A stretch of 5,769 nucleotides of DNA. Origin: Ignavibacteria bacterium. Its GTDB lineage: Bacteria; Bacteroidota; Ignavibacteria; Ignavibacteriales; Melioribacteraceae. A model generated the notes under the pieces. The model was not told where the DNA came from. It did not search any database and saw only the letters and a program-made list of their open reading frames with translations. The DNA lies in contig DSBF01000530.1 in NCBI GenBank assembly GCA_011049495.1, forward strand, positions 1-5,769, read 5' to 3'. A program made the position numbers and the translations under genes. This document shows positions 1 to 4,352 of this stretch, one piece after another; position 1 is the first letter of the stretch; every line of letters starts with the position of its first letter.

Positions 1-138
1 AGCTTATTTAGGTTGTTACAATAATGAAACCCCTAACGGGGTTGTTCACTGTTTTGTTTCATCAAGTTATACAATCACATACAGAAACTAATTTTTCATT
101 TTTTCGCATCCGTCAGAACTCAGGACAAATTTCAGATA
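1..138. other. Intergenic DNA with no credible gene
   Basis: This stretch begins the roughly 456-bp gene-free left end. The only open frame of note is a 42-codon ATG frame at 24-152, which has no ribosome binding site, runs into a hairpin arm and resembles no family I know. One compact hairpin (28-43) is listed separately. No promoter, RNA gene or coding remnant could be supported in the rest. Confidence 0.5.
28..43. terminator. Possible terminator hairpin
   Basis: A perfect 6-bp stem (AACCCC at 28-33, GGGGTT at 38-43) closes on the four-base loop TAAC. On the plus strand a T-rich run (TTGTTCACTGTTTTGTTTC) follows. On the minus strand TTTCATTATT follows. It could end a gene lying left of the window, or a minus-strand transcript reading out of the DUF971 gene. 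The stem is short and the T-tracts are interrupted, so this is a weak call. Confidence 0.35.
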
Positions 139-238
139 AACCTTCGAGGTAAGGGTATGCGTTTTATGTAGTTTTTCCTCGAAGGTTGCTAAGATGGCTA
201 GCAACATTGAAGGTTAAAAACAAGCAACCTTCAATGTT
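139..238. repeat. Chain of three overlapping palindromes
   Basis: Three perfect hairpins follow one another. The first pairs 139-149 with 177-187 (11 bp, AACCTTCGAGG, 27-base loop). The second pairs 185-191 with 199-205 (7 bp, GTTGCTA, 7-base loop). The third pairs 203-215 with 226-238 (13 bp, AACATTGAAGGTT, 10-base loop). Neighbouring stems share a few bases, so they cannot all be complete at once. The heptamer AACCTTC or its complement GAAGGTT occurs at 139, 181, 209 and 226, allowing alternative pairings. The function is unknown; this looks like a decayed or composite palindromic element. Confidence 0.7.
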
Positions 239-260
239 TGTGCGTAAGGTGACTTATTAA
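201..260. repeat. 60-bp inverted repeat, left arm
   Basis: By direct reading, these 60 bases are the exact reverse complement of 1786-1845, and the match stops abruptly on both sides. The arm contains the 13-bp palindrome at 203-238 and ends at 241-260 with the terminal motif TGCGTAAGGTGACTTATTAA. That motif recurs inverted at 1786-1805 and, with two mismatches, directly at 1913-1932. The left arm therefore looks like part of a copy of the element at 1786-1932. No second terminal repeat is visible to its left, so this copy is probably truncated or rearranged. Confidence 0.85.
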
Positions 261-360
261 GTTAGTAATGGGAGTGTTGTCCATAAATCAACACCTAATA
301 CAGTTAATTTAAAAATTTGTCTCACATAAATTCATTCACTTGAATTGACGGTATTGCTCA
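261..360. other. Intergenic spacer, one weak hairpin
   Basis: This spacer lies between the inverted-repeat arm and the 51-bp hairpin units. It contains one 6-bp hairpin (GTGTTG at 274-279, CAACAC at 289-294, 9-base loop). Otherwise I see nothing coding or regulatory that can be supported. It lies downstream of the minus-strand DUF971 gene and may be part of its 3' region. Confidence 0.4.
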
Positions 361-451
361 GCACCGTAGGTGCAAAATTATGGTAACAACAAAAGAAGAA
401 AATAATAATTAGTGCCGTAGGCACGGAATTATTGCTTTGTGAAAAGAAGAA
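361..451. repeat. Two 51-bp-period hairpin units with covarying stems
   Basis: Unit A starts with GCACC-GTA-GGTGC (361-373) and unit B with GTGCC-GTA-GGCAC (412-424). Both are perfect 5-bp stems around a GTA loop, followed by related AATTAT-containing sequence. Each unit ends with the identical decamer AAAAGAAGAA (391-400 and 442-451), exactly 51 bases apart. Over the first 40 positions I count 26 identities. Two stem positions differ between the units, but both sides change so that pairing is kept. Unit B ends six bases from the stop codon of the DUF971 gene. These look like members of a dispersed intergenic palindrome family; its name and role are not known to me. Confidence 0.7.
401..424 (-). 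terminator. Possible terminator of the DUF971 gene
   Basis: Read on the minus strand, the unit B hairpin (GTGCC-TAC-GGCAC) lies 32 bases past the DUF971 stop. It is followed by TAATTATTATT and then a pyrimidine-rich stretch. A short GC-rich stem followed by T-rich sequence resembles an intrinsic terminator, but the T-tract is broken by A residues and the stem is only 5 bp. This could be a repeat co-opted as a terminator. Confidence 0.35.
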
Positions 452-456
452 TGATT

Positions 457-831
457 TTAATCCGAAGACTTTTCGGAGTTAAGGCTGTGCTTATCAAAAT
501 CTTGATGTAAATCCTTTACCGTATCAAAATACTTTCCCCAAGTTCTCAACAGATCATAAGAATAAATTCCATAATCGTAACCATCTTTCCACTTGATGCT
601 TAATGCGTAATTGCCGACTATCTCTATATTTTCAATTTCATACTTACCTGGTTTGTCGGGACCCTTTAGCGGCGGGGCATATTCTCTCCAAAGAATTGTC
701 TCGCCTTTATTTTCCGCATCAGGTGATTCGTCACGTAAATAAGTGAGGGGATAACGGTAGATTTCACCGTCATCCCATTCAATAAGAAGTGTTTCTTTAT
801 TATCTAGTTTTATTCTTGTTGGTTGTGTCAT
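457..831 (-). CDS. DUF971 domain protein
   Basis: This gene encodes a 124-residue soluble protein that I assign to the DUF971 family, also called the gamma-butyrobetaine hydroxylase-like N-terminal domain. The N-terminal strand reads IKLDNKETLLIEWDDG (7-22) and is followed by YLRDESPDAENKGE (31-44). The second half carries the family core VGNYALSIKWKDG (72-84) and GIYSYDLLR (88-96). Human BBOX1 binds zinc here with three Cys and one His. This protein has Ser36, Asp38, Asn41 and Tyr85 at those places, so metal binding is unlikely. Bacterial members without the Cys cluster are common. The biochemical role of stand-alone DUF971 proteins is unclear to me; some sit near iron-sulfur or Mrp-type genes, but none is visible here. 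The gene starts 48 bp after the prohibitin gene on the same strand and probably shares its transcript. The ATG has no clear Shine-Dalgarno. The last 15 or so residues are polar and probably disordered. Confidence 0.85.
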   Translation of the reverse strand: MTQPTRIKLDNKETLLIEWDDGEIYRYPLTYLRDESPDAENKGETILWREYAPPLKGPDKPGKYEIENIEIVGNYALSIKWKDGYDYGIYSYDLLRTWGKYFDTVKDLHQDFDKHSLNSEKSSD

Positions 832-879
832 AATCTATTTGGTTCACAACAAAGTAACCATGAGCCGTGTGCTTAAATA

Positions 880-1752
880 TTAATTATTACCGCCTAAGAT
901 TATCGGCAAACCATCTTTACCTGATCCGACAACCACAATTTTTGTGTTCTGAGATTGAGCAAGTTTTTCCGTTGCTTCGATACCTTTCCATCTTAGTAAT
1001 TGTTCGTTGATTCCTTCGGAAACAATATTCTGGAAATCCGAAATACCTTTAGCTTCAATTCTTTTTCTTTCGGCTTCCTGCTCTTCGCGTTTGAGAACAA
1101 ACTGCATGCGTTCACTTTCTTGTTCAGCCTGAAGTTTTTCTTCTATTGATTTTGTTAAACCGGGAGGAAGAATAATCTGCCTCATCGCGGCAGCTTCAAT
1201 TTCAATTCCGCGGGGACTAACAAGCTTATTCAACTCATCCATAATATCATTTGCTAACTTTTCTCGAGATGCCGTATACAGGGCTTTAGCCTGGTAATTA
1301 GCCGTTACACCTCTTACAACAGATCGAAATTGCGGAAGCAGTATAATCTCCGAATAATTCGGACCTACGGTTTTATAAATCTCGTTTGCTTTGTCGGGAC
1401 TTAATCTAAACAACAAGCTTATTTCAAGGCTGACACTTAGTCCTTCATCGGAAGGAACGTTCATTGTTTCCTTGAACTCCTGTGTTTTGATACTAAATTT
1501 AATAACATTTGCCATTGGGTTGACTATATTAACTCCGGACTTTAATGTATTGTCGCTTACCATACCGAGAAAATCAACAACGCCGACAGTACCGGCAGGC
1601 ACAATAGTAAATAATTGTAAAACAACAATAACACCTGCAACGCCAGCCCCACCTAAGGCAAGAGTTGACTCTTGTCTTCTTCCTCTTTTTCTAAGGTTTG
1701 AATAAGCTATGAAAGCTACAACAGCGGCAATAATTGCTACTATGAATAACAT
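880..1752 (-). CDS. Prohibitin-family (SPFH/Band 7) membrane protein
   Basis: This gene encodes a 290-residue membrane-anchored SPFH protein of the prohibitin type. Two hydrophobic segments open the protein (about 1-18 and 31-51), separated by a basic linker with KRGRR. The SPFH domain follows, starting near TIVPAGTVGVVDFLG (49-63) and continuing through the amphipathic NPMANVIKFSIKTQEF region. The charged stretch KLQAEQESERMQFVLKREEQ and the following 20 or so residues should form the coiled coil used for ring assembly. The C-terminal LPIILGG motif is typical of bacterial prohibitin homologues. Such proteins form large rings in the inner membrane and are thought to scaffold membrane domains or modulate FtsH-type proteases; no protease gene is in view. 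The start is secure, because ATG lies behind an AAAGGAGG Shine-Dalgarno. A mobile-element-like repeat ends only 33 bp before the start, so the promoter probably lies partly in that element. Confidence 0.93.
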   Translation of the reverse strand: MLFIVAIIAAVVAFIAYSNLRKRGRRQESTLALGGAGVAGVIVVLQLFTIVPAGTVGVVDFLGMVSDNTLKSGVNIVNPMANVIKFSIKTQEFKETMNVPSDEGLSVSLEISLLFRLSPDKANEIYKTVGPNYSEIILLPQFRSVVRGVTANYQAKALYTASREKLANDIMDELNKLVSPRGIEIEAAAMRQIILPPGLTKSIEEKLQAEQESERMQFVLKREEQEAERKRIEAKGISDFQNIVSEGINEQLLRWKGIEATEKLAQSQNTKIVVVGSGKDGLPIILGGNN

Positions 1753-1756
1753 GATT

Positions 1757-1764
1757 CCTCCTTT
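1757..1764 (-). promoter_or_regulatory. Strong Shine-Dalgarno of the prohibitin gene
   Basis: The minus strand reads AAAGGAGG four bases before the ATG at 1752. It is the best ribosome binding site in the window and fixes the start of the prohibitin gene. Confidence 0.85.
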
Positions 1765-1785
1765 ATTTTATGTTTTCGATTTCTA

Positions 1786-1845
1786 TTAATAAGTCACCTT
1801 ACGCACAAACATTGAAGGTTGCTTGTTTTTAACCTTCAATGTTGC
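1786..1845. repeat. 60-bp inverted repeat, right arm
   Basis: This is the exact reverse complement of 201-260, covering the terminal repeat and first hairpin of the element at 1786-1932. Together the arms bracket 1,525 bp holding only the DUF971 and prohibitin genes. Perfect identity over 60 bp suggests recent duplication, gene conversion or strong constraint. Confidence 0.85.
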
Positions 1846-1863
1846 ATTAATAGGCTAAAATTA

Positions 1864-1905
1864 TATTACCTGGAAGGTCTGAAAACAGTAACCTTTAGGG
1901 TAATA
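1864..1905. repeat. Imperfect long hairpin inside the element
   Basis: TATTACC (1864-1870) pairs with GGTAATA (1899-1905). After a 3 x 3 internal loop, AAGGT (1874-1878) pairs with ACCTT (1891-1895). CTG (1879-1881) then pairs with CAG (1886-1888) around a four-A loop, leaving TA bulged. As the RNA of the minus strand it would lie soon after the phosphorylase stop, and its structure could stall transcription or protect a 3' end. No run of T follows directly. Confidence 0.6.
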
Positions 1906-1952
1906 ACATCTTTGCGTAAGGTGAGTTAATAATTTCAAATTATCAATATAGA

Positions 1953-3257
1953 TTAATCTAATACCTCTTTTATTAGCGCAGGTTTCTCCACTTTTTTATC
2001 GGTGAACTCAAGTGCCTCGCCAACCATCTGCTTTGCAGATTCTATTTTGTCTTCTTTATCGGTGAAAATTTCAATAAGCTTATCGCCCGGTTTAATTTTA
2101 TCGCCAATTTTAGGATAGAATATTAATCCGGCTTTAAAATCAATTTTATCACTCAAGGTATGTCTTCCCGCACCAAGTTCCAAAGCCGCCATTCCGATTT
2201 CATAAGTATCCACAGATTTTAAGTAACCTTCTTTGTCTGCATAAATAATTTCATGATGTTTTGATTTCGGATATACCTCGGGATTATGAAGATATTTTAC
2301 ATCGCCTCCTTGCGCTTTGGTTATTTCAACAAATTTATCGAAAGCTTTTCCGTTTTTTATCAACTCGTTTGAAATTTCAATTCCTTCTTCAACCGATGCT
2401 GCTTTACCTCCGAGATAAATCATTGCGCCGGACAAAGTAACCGATATCGTTTTCAAATCTTCTACATCATCTCCTTGAAGCACTTTTACCGATTCATATA
2501 CTTCAAGAAAATTACCGATATAATTTCCTAAAGGCTGATTCATATCGGTTATATAAGCCATAACTTTTTTGTTAAAAGATTTTGCCGTATCAATTAAAGA
2601 TTTTGCGAGAGCGATGGATTCATCTAACGATTTCATAAAAGCGCCGCTGCCGGTTTTTACATCGAGAACTAGTCCGTCAATTCCGGCGGCTAACTTTTTA
2701 CTCATTATACTTCCGGTTATAAGCGGTATAGATTCAACTGTTGCCGTAACATCTCTAAGAGCATAAATTAACTTATCGGCAGGAGCTATATCTTTGGTTT
2801 GACCGATTAGAACAGCTCCACAAGAATTAACAACTGAAATGAATTCGTTTAAATCAAGATCGGTTCTGAATCCGGGAATGGATTCAAGTTTGTCTAAAGT
2901 TCCGCCTGTATGCCCCAAACCCCTTCCGCTTATCATTGGGACTTTTACACCCGCCGCTGCAGCAATTGGTGCAAGAATCAAAGATGTTTTATCGCCAACG
3001 CCCCCGGTAGAATGTTTATCAACTTTAAATCCTTCTATTGAAGATAAATCAAGAACTTTTCCGCTGAATAACATTACACTTGTTAAAGCAGAAGTTTCCC
3101 TTTTATTTAATCCGCGGAGATAGGCAGCCATTAAAAATGCGGCAAATTGGTAATCGGTTACTTTTCCTTCAACATAACCATTTACCAAAAAACCTATTTC
3201 ATCAATTGTAAGAGCTTTACCGTCACGCTTTTTTCTTATTAGAGATACGACGTTCAT
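1953..3257 (-). CDS. Pyrimidine-nucleoside / thymidine phosphorylase
   Basis: This 434-residue cytosolic enzyme splits thymidine or uridine with phosphate into the base and (deoxy)ribose 1-phosphate, as part of nucleoside salvage. Its length matches the family (about 430-440). The N-terminal helical domain (1-70) is followed by the phosphate-binding loop KHSTGGVGDK (81-90) and the signature SGRGLGHTGGTLDKLES (110-126). Compared with E. coli DeoA at a constant offset of three residues, the phosphate ligands Lys81, Ser83, Ser110 and Thr120 are present. So are the base-binding Arg168, Ser183 and Lys187. The C-terminal alpha/beta domain includes GAGRHTLSDKIDF and IGDKIKPGDKLIEI. All catalytic positions are intact, so it should be active. 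Whether it prefers thymidine only (deoA) or also uridine (pdp) cannot be settled by eye, so I give no symbol. The ATG lacks an obvious Shine-Dalgarno. No other nucleoside gene adjoins it, so it appears to be a single-gene unit. Confidence 0.95.
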   Translation of the reverse strand: MNVVSLIRKKRDGKALTIDEIGFLVNGYVEGKVTDYQFAAFLMAAYLRGLNKRETSALTSVMLFSGKVLDLSSIEGFKVDKHSTGGVGDKTSLILAPIAAAAGVKVPMISGRGLGHTGGTLDKLESIPGFRTDLDLNEFISVVNSCGAVLIGQTKDIAPADKLIYALRDVTATVESIPLITGSIMSKKLAAGIDGLVLDVKTGSGAFMKSLDESIALAKSLIDTAKSFNKKVMAYITDMNQPLGNYIGNFLEVYESVKVLQGDDVEDLKTISVTLSGAMIYLGGKAASVEEGIEISNELIKNGKAFDKFVEITKAQGGDVKYLHNPEVYPKSKHHEIIYADKEGYLKSVDTYEIGMAALELGAGRHTLSDKIDFKAGLIFYPKIGDKIKPGDKLIEIFTDKEDKIESAKQMVGEALEFTDKKVEKPALIKEVLD

Positions 3258-3403
3258 AGAATAACCAAATGATTTAACAAGACTTCAATATATTGAATTT
3301 GAGACCCAATTTCGAGATTGTTGAAATTTATCAAGACATTCAGTAAGTGAGGTTTATTTACCTTTATATTTTAATAATTTTTTATAATATTTATATCATT
3401 TAT
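3258..3403. other. Divergent intergenic region, AT-rich
   Basis: This is the left part of the 317-bp gap between the minus-strand phosphorylase and the plus-strand barrel gene. It holds one copy of a 23-bp repeat (3293-3315) and a very AT-rich tract (3362-3403). The tract contains TATAAT at 3383-3388, which could be a plus-strand -10 box, but no good -35 lies 17 bases upstream. On the minus strand TATATT lies near 3287-3292, again without a clear -35. Promoters for both genes are expected here but cannot be fixed from sequence alone. Confidence 0.4.
3293..3315 (+). repeat. 23-bp direct repeat, copy 1
   Basis: This 23-base sequence begins TTGAATTTGAGACCC and ends AATTTCGA. It is identical to 4281-4303, 988 bp away in the same orientation. 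Here it is followed by GATTGT rather than a -10 box, so this copy is not an obvious plus-strand promoter. It sits 36 bp upstream of the phosphorylase start, so it may overlap that gene's promoter on the other strand. Confidence 0.75.
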
Positions 3404-3548
3404 GAGTCCACTCCAAAAACTGAAAAATTCAAATTGTCATTCCCACGAAAGTGGGAATCTATACAATAAATGAGGTTTTGAGATTCCCGCTCGTCTCGGA
3501 GACGAAGTCAACGGATTTTCACGGGAATGACCTTTCTGGAGTGGACTC
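3404..3548. mobile_element. 145-bp MITE with terminal repeats and target duplication
   Basis: The ends are perfect 12-bp inverted repeats, GAGTCCACTCCA (3404-3415) and TGGAGTGGACTC (3537-3548), extending to 15 of 16. Immediately outside, TTTAT occurs directly on both sides (3399-3403 and 3549-3553), as expected for a 5-bp target duplication. Inside, GTCATTCCC (3436-3444) and GGGAATGAC (3523-3531) form a second inverted pair. A hairpin ATTCCCAC-GAAA-GTGGGAAT spans 3439-3458. Another hairpin, ATTCCCG/CGGGAAT (3483-3489 with 3522-3528), encloses a smaller stem TCGTCT/AGACGA (3491-3496 with 3500-3505). The core resembles the widespread GTCATTCCC-type palindromic repeats of many bacteria. It has no coding capacity, so any movement would need a transposase in trans. 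It ends 26 bp before the barrel gene's GTG start and so lies in its promoter or leader region. Confidence 0.8.
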
Positions 3549-3574
3549 TTTATAAATGATTCGGTTATGGAAAA

Positions 3575-4207
3575 GTGAAAATAGTCAAACCATTTCTCAT
3601 CACTCTTATTATTACTCTTCCAGTAGGAGCACAAATTCTTAACAATTTTGGTGTCAAGTTTGGGGGAACAACAACAAGCCAAGAACGAAAATATCATCTT
3701 CCTGCAAGTGGTTATGATGCTATCGTAACAATTCAGCCAAACAAGAATTTAGTTAGCTTAAGCGCTGGAGTTTACGCTGAATTTAAGGGGTATTCGATTT
3801 TTGATATTTTGGTTGAATTGAATTATTTACAAAAGGGATTTATCCGCGAGGAACAATATACTACAGGGGAAAGCTATACGTTAAAACAACGAACTGACTA
3901 TTTAAATCTTTCTTTACTAATAAAAACAAAAGTTTATGATGGTATAGTAACTCCGTATGTAATAGTGGGACCCCGATATGATTTTGAAATTACAAAGACT
4001 GGTTTCGGCGTTGACAATCCTTACTATGAAGCTTTTAATAAAAATCTCTTTGGATTTTATTTTGGCGTAGGCAGCGAATTCGAACTTTTCAATATAAATC
4101 TCTTAGCTGAAGCAATTTATGATCTTAGCATTACTGACTTGTACGATGACAGTATAATAACAGTTACATCAGACACTTTTATTTTTAGAATGGGAATCTC
4201 TTTTTAA
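3575..4207 (+). CDS. Outer-membrane beta-barrel protein, PorT-like
   Basis: This gene encodes a 210-residue predicted outer-membrane protein. A signal peptide opens it: Lys2 and Lys5, a hydrophobic core FLITLIITLP (7-16), and a likely signal peptidase I site after Ala19 (VGA|Q). The mature part has alternating hydrophobic and polar residues typical of barrel strands, for example LSAGVYAEFKG, LVELNYLQKGF, YLNLSLLIKTKV, VTPYVIVGPRYDFEI, FGFYFGVGSEFEL and LLAEAIYDLSI. It ends FRMGISF, with the C-terminal Phe that barrel assembly (Bam) recognises. The overall pattern fits the small 8- to 10-stranded OMP_b-brl/PorT-like family common in Bacteroidota and relatives; the cargo or role is unknown. GTG is the only usable start, because the frame is closed by TGA at 3557 and the ATG at 3567 is in another frame and stops after three codons. 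The Shine-Dalgarno is poor (GGAA six bases or fewer away). A MITE lies just upstream and could alter expression. Confidence 0.8.
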   Translation: MKIVKPFLITLIITLPVGAQILNNFGVKFGGTTTSQERKYHLPASGYDAIVTIQPNKNLVSLSAGVYAEFKGYSIFDILVELNYLQKGFIREEQYTTGESYTLKQRTDYLNLSLLIKTKVYDGIVTPYVIVGPRYDFEITKTGFGVDNPYYEAFNKNLFGFYFGVGSEFELFNINLLAEAIYDLSITDLYDDSIITVTSDTFIFRMGISF

Positions 4208-4280
4208 AATACTTTTTTCAACACATCAACATCATACTCGTTTTAAAAACTCAAAATAGAATAACAGCACCTCAGTTTCG

Positions 4281-4303
4281 TTGAATTTGAGACCCAATTT
4301 CGA
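4281..4303 (+). repeat. 23-bp direct repeat, copy 2
   Basis: This is identical to 3293-3315. Here the repeat makes up the -35 hexamer and whole spacer of the pepT promoter, so its spread could be promoter-related rather than chance. Confidence 0.75.
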
Positions 4304-4309
4304 TATAAT
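4281..4309 (+). promoter_or_regulatory. Sigma70-type promoter for pepT
   Basis: TTGAAT (4281-4286) is followed after exactly 17 bases by a perfect TATAAT (4304-4309). Transcription should begin near 4316, leaving a leader of about 36 bases before the ATG at 4353. The -35 box and spacer are formed by the 23-bp repeat, and the -10 box begins on the next base. Confidence 0.7.
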
Positions 4310-4343
4310 TAAAGTTCTAAATCATTTGTTAAATGCTAAATAC

Positions 4344-4347
4344 GAGG
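4344..4347 (+). promoter_or_regulatory. Shine-Dalgarno that fixes the pepT start
   Basis: GAGG lies five bases before the ATG at 4353. It supports that start over the upstream in-frame TTG at 4281, which lies inside the promoter. Confidence 0.7.
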
Positions 4348-4352
4348 CGGTT

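Larger units (their letters stand above)
1786..1932. mobile_element. 147-bp MITE-like palindromic element
   Basis: The ends are 20-base terminal inverted repeats: TTAATAAGTCACCTTACGCA at 1786-1805 and TGCGTAAGGTGAGTTAATAA at 1913-1932, 18 of 20 matching. Inside are two hairpins: a 13-bp perfect palindrome (1808-1820 with 1831-1843) and an imperfect long one (1864-1905). There is no coding capacity, so if mobile it depends on a transposase in trans. I do not see a convincing target-site duplication, so the exact ends and the mobile status are inferred. It fills almost all the space between the phosphorylase stop and the prohibitin start, both on the minus strand. It may therefore end the one transcript, or supply leader and promoter for the other. 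Confidence 0.6.

Noticed and set aside
24..152. 42-codon ATG frame on the plus strand
   Set aside because: It has no ribosome binding site, starts in a hairpin, ends in another hairpin arm and has no family resemblance. It is most likely chance.
201..238. Integron attC site or site-specific recombination core
   Set aside because: The palindrome has GTT and AAC edges, but I find no paired R and L boxes with an asymmetric bulge, and no integrase is in the window.
457..831. Loss of the zinc-binding Cys and His of the BBOX1 N-terminal domain in the DUF971 protein as a novelty
   Set aside because: Many bacterial DUF971 proteins read SPSAE-like in place of the Cys cluster, so the Cys loss is ordinary. 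Only Tyr85 in place of His is less usual.
1391..1705. 104-codon plus-strand frame inside the prohibitin gene
   Set aside because: It is the antisense shadow of a clearly conserved SPFH protein.
1864..1905. Riboswitch or T-box in the leader of the prohibitin gene
   Set aside because: The hairpin is symmetric and bounded by terminal inverted repeats, and no conserved riboswitch core could be recognised. An element origin explains it better.
3439..3458. Neisseria dRS3 element (ATTCCC, 8 bases, GGGAAT)
   Set aside because: The pattern fits formally, but it is nested in a differently bounded element, and GTCATTCCC palindromes occur in many unrelated bacteria. I see no reason to infer a Neisseria-type repeat.
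3437..3697. 86-codon minus-strand frame over the MITE and the start of the barrel gene
   Set aside because: It is produced by reading through palindromic repeat DNA and the antisense of the signal peptide. It has no ribosome binding site or family.
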